This document shows positions 8,711 through 16,178 of a stretch of DNA of 64,000 nt, piece by piece. The notes under the pieces were generated by a model. The model made no database searches. It was not told the DNA's origin and saw nothing but the letters and a program-made list of their open reading frames with translations. Source of the stretch: GCA-001856825 sp038729485 (GTDB taxonomy: Archaea > Thermoplasmatota > Thermoplasmata > Thermoplasmatales > GCA-001856825). The first letter of the stretch is position 1; every line of letters begins with the position of its first letter. The stretch spans positions 127,064 to 191,063 of the forward strand of contig JAVYRX010000002.1 of the NCBI GenBank assembly GCA_038729485.1. The letters are read 5' to 3'. The position numbers and the translations under genes were made by a program.

Positions 8711-8793
8711 AATTTAAAATATAATTGAAATATTTAAAATTTATTTGACAGCAATACGCTAACTTTTTTTTATTTAAAACGAATAACTAAAAA
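8711..8793. promoter_or_regulatory. Divergent promoters of the importer operon and acyP
   Basis: A very A/T-rich 83-base spacer between divergent starts. On the minus strand TTTAAATA lies about 25 bases before the binding-protein ATG. On the plus strand TTATTTAAAA lies about 25 bases before the acylphosphatase ATG. Both spacings fit leaderless archaeal transcripts. No clear iron-box palindrome was found. Confidence 0.6.
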
Positions 8794-9060
8794 ATGCAGT
8801 GCAACATCAAATTTTTTGGAATAGTTCAGGGAGTAGGCTTTAGAGAAAGGACTAGGAGAATGGCCAAGTCTCTAAACGTCAGGGGCTGGGTTAGAAATTT
8901 AATGGACGGGTCAGTAGAGGCAATGATGCAAGGAAACCCAGAGGACGTAGAAGCCCTAATAAGCTACTGCACTTCACAGATCCCAGATGCTCTGGTAACA
9001 GATGTAGCAAAAAAATATGTAGAAGAAGAAGACTTCTACGACTTTAAAATAATAAAATAA
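8794..9060 (+). CDS. acyP: Acylphosphatase
   Basis: An 88-residue enzyme hydrolysing acyl phosphates such as carbamoyl or acetyl phosphate. The substrate loop GIVQGVGFRERTRR (9-22) includes the catalytic Arg, and the second motif GWVRNLMDGSVEAMMQG carries the catalytic Asn. Length is standard for this small alpha/beta sandwich. The transcript is probably leaderless. The gene stands alone between the importer operon and the convergent peroxiredoxin gene, so its partner pathway is not indicated. Confidence 0.95.
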   Translation: MQCNIKFFGIVQGVGFRERTRRMAKSLNVRGWVRNLMDGSVEAMMQGNPEDVEALISYCTSQIPDALVTDVAKKYVEEEDFYDFKIIK

Positions 9061-9065
9061 GGGGA

Positions 9066-9584
9066 TTAAACTTTTAATGTGGCATCTCCAGGTTCCCAGT
9101 CCACGGGACAGAGGCCACCAGACTGCAACGCAGACAGCACCCTGAATGTCTCCTCAGTGCTTCTTCCCACGTTGTCGTCAGTTACGACCATGTATTTGAT
9201 TATCCCATCCGGGTTTATTATGAAAAGACCTCTGAATGAGTTTCCTGAATCCTCGTTAAGAACTCCGTAATCCCTGGATATATCCCCCTTTCTGTCCTCT
9301 ACCATAGGGTATCTGGCTTTTGAAACCCTCTTATCGTGCTCAACCCATGCCTGGTGGACGTAAACCGTATCTCTACTGACGGATACTATTTCTGCTCCTG
9401 CCTTCTTGAATTCATCGTACTTCTCGGCAAATCCTTCTATTTCCGTGGGACAAACAAACGTAAAATCGGCTGGGTAGAAGAAAAGGATTACCCACTTCCC
9501 CCTCAATTTTGACAGTCTGAAATCCTCTATTTTTCCGTTTACGAATGCCCTCGCCTGAAAATCAGGTGCATGTTTTCCAATCAT
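9066..9584 (-). CDS. Two-cysteine peroxiredoxin (AhpC/Prx1 type)
   Basis: A thiol peroxidase detoxifying hydrogen peroxide and organic peroxides. The peroxidatic Cys45 is in PADFTFVCPTE and a C-terminal resolving Cys159 is in GGLCPVDW, with PMVEDRKGDISRDYGVL between, as in typical two-Cys enzymes. The frame extends upstream to 9674, but the ATG at 9584 begins MIGKHAPDFQ, the normal family N-terminus, and is preceded by a GGTGAT ribosome-binding sequence. It is 172 residues. The thioredoxin reductase at 36 kb is a plausible reductant system. Peroxide defence fits an aerobic, iron-rich, acidic habitat. Confidence 0.93.
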   Translation of the reverse strand: MIGKHAPDFQARAFVNGKIEDFRLSKLRGKWVILFFYPADFTFVCPTEIEGFAEKYDEFKKAGAEIVSVSRDTVYVHQAWVEHDKRVSKARYPMVEDRKGDISRDYGVLNEDSGNSFRGLFIINPDGIIKYMVVTDDNVGRSTEETFRVLSALQSGGLCPVDWEPGDATLKV

Positions 9585-9888
9585 TTCATCACCCTTTAAC
9601 TCATTTAGAGGAGTGAATGCAACAATATAAACGTTGGCAAAAGCTTCAATTTGGGCTAAAATTTGCAGAGTCAATAACAGTGAGTTTCCCTTCCCTTCAT
9701 GTGGCAGTCTCGAATCAAAAAGGTCCCATTTACCCTGTTTAGAATATTTCCGGGAAATGGAATCTTTTCAGGAGAACCCCCTTTATTTGGCAAGATTCAT
9801 CTCTTTGCTTATTTTGGTTCAGGTAGATTATCAACAGTTAACGCTACCGTTTCACATTTACAGGCTTTGCCAGTTGAATCGCTTCGCC
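9585..9888. other. Intergenic region between peroxiredoxin and purM
   Basis: About 300 bases between two minus-strand genes. A plus-strand frame beginning at 9699 stays open into purM, but has no family resemblance and no clear upstream signals. The minus strand is full of stops. I see no RNA fold or repeat I can support. It should hold the peroxiredoxin promoter (A/T-rich part near 9600-9650) and the purM terminator. Confidence 0.4.
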
Positions 9889-10893
9889 TTAATAGTATCC
9901 CTTGTACCTTAAACCAAGGTTGCTTATTTCTATGCCTTCCCCTTCTTTTACCTCTCCGACCACTTCTGGTCCAACATTTTCAAGCCGATCAAGAGCGTCC
10001 CTAACTTCCTTTTTAGGTAAAATTATGAACATTCCTATTCCCATATTGAACGTCTGAAATGCCTCCTTGGTTGAAATATTACCGTCTTCCATTACCTTCC
10101 TGAATACGTATGGGATTTCTGGATAGACCAGCTGATATTTCACCTTCTTTAGACGGGAAAGATTCCTGACTCCGCCGCCCGTAACGTGCGATATGCCATG
10201 AATTTCCAGATCTTCTAATAGAGCAAGAATGGGCGATGAATATATTTTGGTCCCGGTTAGCAGCCTCTTCCAAAGCGGAACCCCCTTTATTCTTAAATTT
10301 AAGGCGTCATCTTTTCCCTCATATATTTTCCTCAAGAGCGAAAAACCGTTGGAATGAAAGCCGTTTGATGGGAGCCCTACAATTGTATCACCCGCCTTAA
10401 TCCTGTTTCCGTTGATTACCCTTCTCTTTCCAACAAAACCGACAACTGTTCCTGATATGTCTATGCCACTAACAAGATCCGGTACTGATGCTGTTTCTCC
10501 TCCGACAACTGCAACGCCTGCCTCCCTGCTGGCTCTATCTATGCTCTTCCCTATTGCAGAACCCATTTTCCTGTCAAGCACTGAACCAGCGATGTAATCA
10601 ACCATCGCAATTGGTTCTGCACCGATGCAGACTATATCATTCACATTCATCCCGACGAGGTCATATCCAATCTCTTCGAAATAATGGTATTTGAGGGCTA
10701 AAATAGTCTTCGTTCCCACGTTATCCGTATGAACGGCAATGTAGCCATCATTGAATGACACCAAACCGGAATAGTGCCCTATCTTAGCTGCTCTTCTGTA
10801 TTTTTTCCCCTTATAAGTTAGACCCGCAATTATTGAATCTCTGAAGGCTCCGACAGTATCAAAGTCCACACCACTTTCCTTATACGTTGGCAT
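9889..10893 (-). CDS. purM: Phosphoribosylformylglycinamidine cyclo-ligase (AIR synthetase)
   Basis: A 334-residue enzyme closing the imidazole ring of 5-aminoimidazole ribonucleotide in purine synthesis. It starts MPTYKESGVD; the ATP/metal motif AVHTDNVGTKTILA lies near 54, and NVNDIVCIGAEPIAMVDYIA and GGETASVPDL follow in the family order. The second domain shows GLPSNGFHSNGFSLLRKI and HVTGGGVRNLSRL. No other pur gene is adjacent. It diverges from the tRNA methyltransferase gene across 73 bases. Confidence 0.96.
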   Translation of the reverse strand: MPTYKESGVDFDTVGAFRDSIIAGLTYKGKKYRRAAKIGHYSGLVSFNDGYIAVHTDNVGTKTILALKYHYFEEIGYDLVGMNVNDIVCIGAEPIAMVDYIAGSVLDRKMGSAIGKSIDRASREAGVAVVGGETASVPDLVSGIDISGTVVGFVGKRRVINGNRIKAGDTIVGLPSNGFHSNGFSLLRKIYEGKDDALNLRIKGVPLWKRLLTGTKIYSSPILALLEDLEIHGISHVTGGGVRNLSRLKKVKYQLVYPEIPYVFRKVMEDGNISTKEAFQTFNMGIGMFIILPKKEVRDALDRLENVGPEVVGEVKEGEGIEISNLGLRYKGYY

Positions 10894-10966
10894 CTGTCAG
10901 GAATTACGTATGAAGTAAATAAAGGTGACCTGTTAAATAATAACTGTTGATTAGGTCAGGGGAGAA

Positions 10967-11878
10967 GTGAAGATACTCTCAGAATTTCTCGGAACGATGA
11001 AGAGCTTCTCGTTGTACGAGATTCAGGGCCTTTTGAGGGCGTATGGAGGGAAATTGGAGGAGGTGAACGACAACTACCTCATCTTTGAGACTGATTCAGC
11101 CGAGAGAATTGCCAAAAGGGTTACGTTCTCCAGGAGGCTTGGAATAGTTGTGGAGGACGGTTTGATAGACATAGGCAACAGATCGTTTGCCTTGAGGGAG
11201 GGTAAATGCCATGAAGCAGAATCAAAGATACCCAGTATCGCTGCTAAGATAAGGGGGAGAGTTGATCTTGAGCATCCTGATGTCACTTTTGTCATTTACG
11301 ACTGCGGCAAGCTGATTATGACTAGGAACATATTTGAGAGAAAGGAAAGTTCTCTATTGGATAGCGGTTATCGGGTCAGGCCTTTCAACCATCCTTCATC
11401 AATTTCTCCGGTCATTGCTAGGGCTATGATAAACGTTGCCTCTCTTCGTGATAACGACCTCTTTGTTGATCCCTTTGCCGGGACCGGTACGTTCCTTATA
11501 GAAGGTTACAGGATGAACGTAAGGGGAATTGGAATAGACAGGGACAGAAGAATGGTTGAAGGATGCAATAGGAACCTCGCGTTTTTTGGATTTCCGGAGA
11601 CTGCCGTCCTTGGGGACTTTTCACATTTGCTTGAGGCTGGGAACTTGTCTGCAATCGTAACCGATCCTCCGTACGGAAGGGGAGCAAGGATATTTTCAGA
11701 TTCAAGGGAGTCCCTCTACGCCAGGCTGTTCTCCCTATTCGCGGATATCAATATGCCAAAAGTATTCGTCCTACCATCGGTTGAACTTCTGGATTTGGCA
11801 AAACAATACATGAAAGTGGAAATTGTTGAGAACGTGAGGGTTCACTCTTCTCTCACGCGCTTGATAGTTAAGGCCTAA
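10967..11878 (+). CDS. tRNA (guanine10-N2)-methyltransferase (Trm-G10/Trm11-like)
   Basis: A 303-residue Rossmann-fold methyltransferase of COG1041. An N-terminal region of about 130 residues corresponds to a short THUMP-like RNA-binding part. It is followed by VRPFNHPSSISPVIARAM, the SAM motif DPFAGTGTFLIEG (about 168-180) and the catalytic motif VTDPPYGRG. These identify an exocyclic-amine methyltransferase, most probably acting on G10 of tRNA. Starting codon GTG at 10967 has a GGGGAG ribosome-binding sequence just upstream. Slightly shorter than the Pyrococcus homologue (about 330 residues). Purely catalytic assignment; no accessory subunit adjoins. Confidence 0.9.
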   Translation: MKILSEFLGTMKSFSLYEIQGLLRAYGGKLEEVNDNYLIFETDSAERIAKRVTFSRRLGIVVEDGLIDIGNRSFALREGKCHEAESKIPSIAAKIRGRVDLEHPDVTFVIYDCGKLIMTRNIFERKESSLLDSGYRVRPFNHPSSISPVIARAMINVASLRDNDLFVDPFAGTGTFLIEGYRMNVRGIGIDRDRRMVEGCNRNLAFFGFPETAVLGDFSHLLEAGNLSAIVTDPPYGRGARIFSDSRESLYARLFSLFADINMPKVFVLPSVELLDLAKQYMKVEIVENVRVHSSLTRLIVKA

Positions 11879-12053
11879 CCGATGCCGCCTTGTCCAGTAA
11901 TGCGAAAAGATTCTTTGAAATACGCTGACAGCATGAACTAATTTATCTCTCCGTTGGCAGATAGGAAAATCTTTTCATTCCTAAGCTTAACGGGGCACAT
12001 TTTCCGTAATCTTGAGCGGGATAAAACTAAATAAGATATGGTGATTAACGGGC

Positions 12054-12290
12054 ATGGTCAAGAGAACTTACCTCTCTATAATCTTTAACACCGAAGGTGA
12101 GAGGCCATCTGAGATTATCGCAAGACTGCAGTCTCTTGGCTTCAGTCCAATAACCGGTACCAGGGATCTTGTGTACGAGTGGGGAGATCATGCGACTGTA
12201 GCTGATGCGATATCTCTAATTGACAGGGTTCATGCTACCCTTGGCGGGTACAATGTCCTGTTTACGGCCGAGACCATCGACGAGAGATAG
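12054..12290 (+). CDS. Conserved small archaeal protein of unknown function
   Basis: A 78-residue acidic protein starting MVKRTYLSIIFNTEGERPSE. Its beta-alpha-beta pattern (TYLSIIF, EIIARLQSLGF, LVYEWGD, AISLIDRVHATLG, YNVLFTAETI) resembles a ferredoxin-like fold. I recall similar small proteins in other euryarchaea but know no function. The TATA-like element (actaaataag, about 12025-12034) lies about 20-28 bases before the ATG. It overlaps the convergent RNase P subunit gene by 29 bases. Probably a real gene because of its codon pattern and clean promoter. Confidence 0.75.
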   Translation: MVKRTYLSIIFNTEGERPSEIIARLQSLGFSPITGTRDLVYEWGDHATVADAISLIDRVHATLGGYNVLFTAETIDER

Positions 12291-12573
12291 GGAGGCGCCT
12301 TACATAACCGCAATGCTTGCAGCTAACAGTAAGATGGGATTTGTTTATTCGTATGTGTCCACCGTTCGCGTAAATGCTTCTCTTGCATTTCCTGCAAATC
12401 CAGATCTTTGCCTCCGGGATCAGGGGCGCCTTGTACTTCAAAGAATATAGCGAAATCAATTGAAACTTTCTATTCGCGTAGTCATATTTCCCTGCTTTTT
12501 CGTCTTCTACAGCTAGTTCGAAGAGCTCTCTAATGCGCTCGCCTGCAATCCTTGTTTCATTTTGTCTTCCCAT
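12262..12573 (-). CDS. rnp4: RNase P protein component 4 (Rpp21/Rpr2)
   Basis: A 103-residue subunit of archaeal RNase P, which trims the 5' leader of pre-tRNA. The N-terminal half is two helices (ERIRELFELAVEDEK, DYANRKFQLISLYSLKYK). The C-terminal half is a zinc ribbon with CRKC and CKHC pairs about 27 residues apart, followed by a basic tail. It overlaps the end of the pyrC gene by 17 bases and is the last gene of the minus-strand series beginning with the SufR-like regulator. Its 3' end overlaps the plus-strand small gene. Confidence 0.9.
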   Translation of the reverse strand: MGRQNETRIAGERIRELFELAVEDEKAGKYDYANRKFQLISLYSLKYKAPLIPEAKIWICRKCKRSIYANGGHIRINKSHLTVSCKHCGYVRRLPISRRWSRP

Positions 12574-13777
12574 CTATAAAGACACCCTTCCTTGAGCTGA
12601 CGACGTCCCCCTCCTGTATAATAAGTTCTCCTCTCAGATAAACCTCATCTGGAAAAATTGCATCAAATCCATCAAAAGGGCTCCATCCGGCTTTAGAATG
12701 AAGCTCCTCTCCCTTCACTTTCTTCACGTTGTCGAAATTGACTGAAATAAAGTCTGCATCATATCCTGCCGCGATGTAACCCTTGTTGACCCTGCATATA
12801 CGCGAAGGAGCTTCCATCAATAAAGAAACCAAGAGTTTCAATGTGGGAATGACCCCCTTCCTGTAAAGACTCAAAATCAGTGGGACTCTCGTTTCCACAC
12901 CAGGAATTCCGGAAGGCGACGTGGAGAAATCGGATTTTTCCTCAGCCGTATGAGGTGCATGATCTGATGAAATCACGTCCACATATCCAGAGCCAACATT
13001 TTCCATGAGCTCCTCCTGGACAGACCTTTTGCGAAGTGGAGGATTCACCTTGCCGAATGAACCTATGCTCATTTCGTTGTTAAGAAGCAGGTGATGGGGC
13101 GTAACCTCCGTAGTGAAACCCAGAGACTTTGAGAGATGAATAGCTCTGTTGGTGGTAATGTGAGCTATGTGAACGTTTTTTTCCAGGTATTCCGGAATTG
13201 ACTCTATGGCTCTAATCTCGCATTCAATTGGTCTCGCTCTGTCGTGCTCGATCAGGTTTCTTGACTGGAGTTTGTTTTCATCAAGGCATTCCTGCAGCTC
13301 TGCATGAACGACTTTTACCTTTTCTGACCATACGCATCTATCCGGGTCGGTTATCAACCCGCCTGTTGATTTTCCAAGGAATATCTTTTCCCCGATTGCT
13401 GATTCAACTATGCAATCAGAAGCAAGCTGATAAAGGCCGAAATCGACGTAGCTTTTTCCTGATACAAGTCTTCTCTTGCTATCAAATGCCTCATCATTAG
13501 CTATTGGAATCTTATTATTGGGCATATCAAAAACTGTAGTGGTACCACCCATCGCAGCAGAGAGAGATCCCGTCGCAAAATCTTCTTTATACTCTTCCCC
13601 CGGGTCCCTGAAATGTACGTGCATATCCACCCCGCCTGGGAGAATGAAGCCAGGAATCGGTGTCACGTCATTTCCTTCTCTTTCCATTGAAACTTTCTTT
13701 ATAACGCCGTTTTCGACGATAACGTATCGCTCCCTAAACTCGCCGTCAACGAAAAAATTACCGCGGAATGCTTCCAT
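12557..13777 (-). CDS. pyrC: Dihydroorotase
   Basis: A 406-residue amidohydrolase of the class I dihydroorotase group, third step of pyrimidine synthesis. The metal motif GGVDMHVHFRDPG lies near residue 49, FDMPNNKIPIAN near 88, later metal histidines in HIAHITTNRAI, and the catalytic Asp in ISSDHAPHT near 288. DHAPHT plus VHFRDPG favours dihydroorotase over allantoinase or hydantoinase. It lies directly downstream of the AMMECR1 gene (adjacent bases, no spacer) and overlaps rnp4. No other pyr gene is in the window. Confidence 0.93.
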   Translation of the reverse strand: MEAFRGNFFVDGEFRERYVIVENGVIKKVSMEREGNDVTPIPGFILPGGVDMHVHFRDPGEEYKEDFATGSLSAAMGGTTTVFDMPNNKIPIANDEAFDSKRRLVSGKSYVDFGLYQLASDCIVESAIGEKIFLGKSTGGLITDPDRCVWSEKVKVVHAELQECLDENKLQSRNLIEHDRARPIECEIRAIESIPEYLEKNVHIAHITTNRAIHLSKSLGFTTEVTPHHLLLNNEMSIGSFGKVNPPLRKRSVQEELMENVGSGYVDVISSDHAPHTAEEKSDFSTSPSGIPGVETRVPLILSLYRKGVIPTLKLLVSLLMEAPSRICRVNKGYIAAGYDADFISVNFDNVKKVKGEELHSKAGWSPFDGFDAIFPDEVYLRGELIIQEGDVVSSRKGVFIDGKTK

Positions 13778-14395
13778 TCATTTCTCCCGATTGAGAATCT
13801 TTCTGAAGACGGGTCCTCGCGGTTCCGCCTCGTAGAATATTTCAGCTCCGAAGGTGTATATTGACGTATCTGGATCCTTCCAGCATTCAGGTTCCATCCC
13901 CGCTTTCCAGCAAACGGAGTTCAGAAAATCCGTTCCGTTCATTTTTTCCTCTACCGCAACCTGCGGAAGTAGAAGGCCCGAATATCCGTCTCTTTCAGCT
14001 ATCAGCCCGTCCCTTCCTACTACTATTGCGCTTGGGGCCTCGCTCCTCTTGTTGACTTTCAAAGTGACGGGCTTCGTTAGCAGGGAGACTTCCACTATTA
14101 TATTATCCATTTCCTCCTTTGTCACGGGTGGAAATCTCGGATCATTTACTGCCGCTGATATGGCACTCCTTATTATGGCCTCTCCTAGCGGATATACTGG
14201 TTCAGGGAAGCCTATGCATCCCCTGAGTTCACCAGAAACAGTATTTAGAGTCGTGAAAACTCCTCTCTTTTCAACGAACTTCCCTCCGTAGCTGTTCTTT
14301 ATCACTAATTTGATATCGATGTATTCCTCGATTGCTCTCCTTGCCATTTTAGTTGCAATTTCTCCATCTTCATCAGTATACTCTTGTGAGATCAT
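13778..14395 (-). CDS. AMMECR1-domain protein
   Basis: A 205-residue protein of the AMMECR1 family, conserved in archaea and eukaryotes. The hallmark LRGCIGFPEPVYPLGEAI lies near residues 58-75, with DPRFPPVTKEE and the C-terminal CWKDPDTSIYTFGAEIFYE. The conserved Cys in RGCIG suggests an enzymatic or redox role, but no activity is established to my knowledge. It overlaps queE by four bases and abuts pyrC. In other archaea the family often neighbours radical-SAM genes, so pairing with QueE is suggestive but not proof of a shared function. Confidence 0.9.
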   Translation of the reverse strand: MISQEYTDEDGEIATKMARRAIEEYIDIKLVIKNSYGGKFVEKRGVFTTLNTVSGELRGCIGFPEPVYPLGEAIIRSAISAAVNDPRFPPVTKEEMDNIIVEVSLLTKPVTLKVNKRSEAPSAIVVGRDGLIAERDGYSGLLLPQVAVEEKMNGTDFLNSVCWKAGMEPECWKDPDTSIYTFGAEIFYEAEPRGPVFRKILNREK

Positions 14396-15438
14396 ACTCC
14401 TCGCTTATCCCCCCAAATAAATTTGTGAAGCTGGGGCAATACTCTGATATTTAATCTTTCCTTTAATACTTTTTCTGCCAGTTCCTTGAGATTCTTACCC
14501 CCCTCCGGCTGGAAAATTATTTCACCGTCGAATGGATATTTTTCAATTATTGATTTTGAAAATTGGAAATCGTTATCATCCTCTATCACGAACTTTAGAT
14601 AATCCTTCTTACCCAATAATTCAATGTTCTCGTAAAGATTATGTTCGACCATGTTGGACGAAGGCGTCTTAATGTCCATAGAAATAATCATGTTATCTTC
14701 AGTTGGAACGTTTTCTATAGAAATAGAGCCGCTCGTCTCCAGTATGATTGTAAACTCATTGTCTAGTAGCCTATGCATTAGGGGGTAAACGTCCGGCTGG
14801 AGAAGCGGTTCCCCGCCAGTTATTGAAACTAGCTTAGTTCCGTATTGCTGAGCCTCTTGTATCAGATCGTCAACGCTTCTCTTATAACCGCCAGAGTATG
14901 AATACTTGGTATCGCAGTTGTGCGATGCAAACGGACCGGAAATGTAATTATGAGTTTCAGTCTCAAAATGATTTATTGTCCTGACACCTGAGTATTCGAT
15001 TTTAACAACGAGATCCTTTTCAACCTTGATCTTTTCCCCTATGGCCACATCTCCCTCGTTTATCACTCTAATCTCTTTCCCTATCGATCTATCAGCTCTA
15101 ACTGTCTGGGTCCCAGATACGTAAAAGGGATGTTCAGGCGTCACCACTATGCTTTTTCCCGATTCGGTGGTTATCTTGACCGTTTCTGATCTGGTCTTGA
15201 TTGTGTTAAGTACCTTGGCTCTTTTAAACGTGCCGTTTGAGAAGCCGATTAGACGATCCCCCTTTTTAACATTGCGAGCCTTCTTCCATTTCATTTCATC
15301 GGTAAGTATTGGCTCTTCTCCGGCAGGGGTCCAAGTACACCTGAGGTTGCATCCTGACAGCCGAATGAAGAAGGTGGGTTTACCTATATGAGGACCTTCG
15401 CCTTCCAATGAATAGAACGTCTCGATAATAGTGAGCAC
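14392..15438 (-). CDS. queE: 7-carboxy-7-deazaguanine synthase, intein-containing precursor
   Basis: A 348-residue precursor of the radical-SAM enzyme QueE, which contracts 6-carboxytetrahydropterin to 7-carboxy-7-deazaguanine in the preQ0/archaeosine pathway. The N-terminus FYSLEGEGPHIGKPTFFIRL and the C-terminal half (ITGGEPLLQPDVY, IILETSGS, MDIKTPSS, KFIW) match the family. The cluster motif is split: Cys30 and Cys34 lie before, and Cys175 after, a 138-residue insertion. Removing residues 37-174 leaves a 210-residue protein with an intact C-x3-C-x2-C (CNLRCTW joined to CDTKYS), the normal family size. The gene is 30 bases downstream of the SufR-like regulator and overlaps AMMECR1, so it is probably co-transcribed with both. 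Function would depend on protein splicing. Confidence 0.93.
   Translation of the reverse strand: MLTIIETFYSLEGEGPHIGKPTFFIRLSGCNLRCTWTPAGEEPILTDEMKWKKARNVKKGDRLIGFSNGTFKRAKVLNTIKTRSETVKITTESGKSIVVTPEHPFYVSGTQTVRADRSIGKEIRVINEGDVAIGEKIKVEKDLVVKIEYSGVRTINHFETETHNYISGPFASHNCDTKYSYSGGYKRSVDDLIQEAQQYGTKLVSITGGEPLLQPDVYPLMHRLLDNEFTIILETSGSISIENVPTEDNMIISMDIKTPSSNMVEHNLYENIELLGKKDYLKFVIEDDNDFQFSKSIIEKYPFDGEIIFQPEGGKNLKELAEKVLKERLNIRVLPQLHKFIWGDKRGV
14917..15330 (-). other. Mini-intein within QueE (residues 37-174)
   Basis: An in-frame insertion with the Hint-fold splicing motifs in order. N-terminal block: TPAGEEPIL, aligning with the usual C-x-x-G-D-T-P-V-L but with Thr in position 1. Block B: IVVTPEHPFYVSG, with the Thr and His that assist the first acyl shift. 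Block F: ETETHNYISG. C-terminal block: GPFASHN, ending in penultimate His173 and terminal Asn174, followed by extein Cys175. At 138 residues there is no room for a homing endonuclease, and no LAGLIDADG or HNH motif is seen, so it is a mini-intein. It sits at the active-site cluster motif, a typical intein location. Confidence 0.93.
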
Positions 15439-15468
15439 TTTAACTATATTACGGATCGGAATAAATCT

Positions 15469-16089
15469 TTACTGTGACTTCGAAAGAACCATTTCGCAAT
15501 CAAACTTCTCAGAGGAAACGGTGTCCTTCTTTATGAGTTTATACGATGGAAGCATAGATCTTATGAGAGCGTCTTCGAAAGAACTGCAGAGAAGCTTTTC
15601 CTTATCAAGTGCGAGAGAGTAATAAATGCAATTATTCCTTTTAATTACGAGAGCACCGTCTTTCTCGAACGCAGTTGCCATACAGCCCAAACTGTTGTAA
15701 AAATTTATGAGCGCGGAGACGCCGTCAGCACTTCCTGGATTTTGGCTTGCTATTCTTTGCCCCGCTCTCTTGAGGAACTCCCTGACCCACTCGATACCGT
15801 TCTCCCTCGAAAGTTCGTCAAGGACAATCTTCAGAAGGAAATCATACCTTTTTGGAAAGAGATTCATTCCGTCGGCTGAGATATAGTACGTCTTCTTCGG
15901 TCTCCCGACTCCCGTTCTTATGAAACGAGATTCAACATATCCCCTTCCTTCAAGAACGCTAAGATGTTCCCTTACCGCATTATTTCTGATGTTAAGCTTT
16001 CTAGCCAATTCGTAAATGCCTTTTGGACTTTCCAATAATTCTTCCAAGATTCTTTGCTTGCTGTATCCAAGGGAGCTTATCTCTTCCAT
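15469..16089 (-). CDS. SufR-like winged-helix Fe-S-responsive regulator
   Basis: A 206-residue DNA-binding protein. Residues 9-70 form a winged helix (IYELARKLNIRNNAVREHLS, then GRPKKTYYIS). The C-terminal half has Cys136, Cys154, Cys168 and Cys198. The last three are spaced 13 and 29 residues apart, close to the 12 and 27 of the three cluster-ligand cysteines in cyanobacterial SufR as I recall them. It diverges from sufCBDS-U and should control that operon according to its own cluster state. Downstream on its transcript lies queE. Promoter: an A/T-rich TATA-like element about 30 bases before the ATG. The regulator role is inferred from fold, cysteines and position. Confidence 0.82.
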   Translation of the reverse strand: MEEISSLGYSKQRILEELLESPKGIYELARKLNIRNNAVREHLSVLEGRGYVESRFIRTGVGRPKKTYYISADGMNLFPKRYDFLLKIVLDELSRENGIEWVREFLKRAGQRIASQNPGSADGVSALINFYNSLGCMATAFEKDGALVIKRNNCIYYSLALDKEKLLCSSFEDALIRSMLPSYKLIKKDTVSSEKFDCEMVLSKSQ

Positions 16090-16101
16090 TTCATTAATAA
16101 G

Positions 16102-16131
16102 ATTGATTGGTCATATATAATTTTTATCAAT
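16102..16131. promoter_or_regulatory. Candidate operator between sufR-like gene and suf operon
   Basis: An inverted repeat with arms ATTGAT (16102-16107) and ATCAAT (16126-16131) and an 18-base A/T-rich spacer containing TATATAA. It lies between the divergent starts, over the regulator's own promoter. The arms are short and A/T-rich, so chance is possible. Confidence 0.35.
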
Positions 16132-16148
16132 TTAGACAGTAAAAAATG

Positions 16149-16156
16149 TTTAAATA
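16149..16156 (+). promoter_or_regulatory. TATA box of the suf operon
   Basis: TTTAAATA centred 27 bases before the ATG at 16179. This spacing implies a leaderless sufC mRNA starting at that ATG and excludes translation from the earlier in-frame ATG at 16146, which lies upstream of the box. Confidence 0.65.
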
Positions 16157-16178
16157 TGATGGCATGATTAGTAAAATA

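Noticed and set aside
9699..10004. A 101-codon plus-strand frame between peroxiredoxin and purM
   Set aside because: Its second half is antisense to purM, it has no ribosome-binding signal or promoter at the right place, and the protein resembles nothing I know.
16146..16178. Upstream ATG 16146 as the sufC start
   Set aside because: The TATA box TTTAAATA lies downstream of that ATG, so a normal transcript would not include it.
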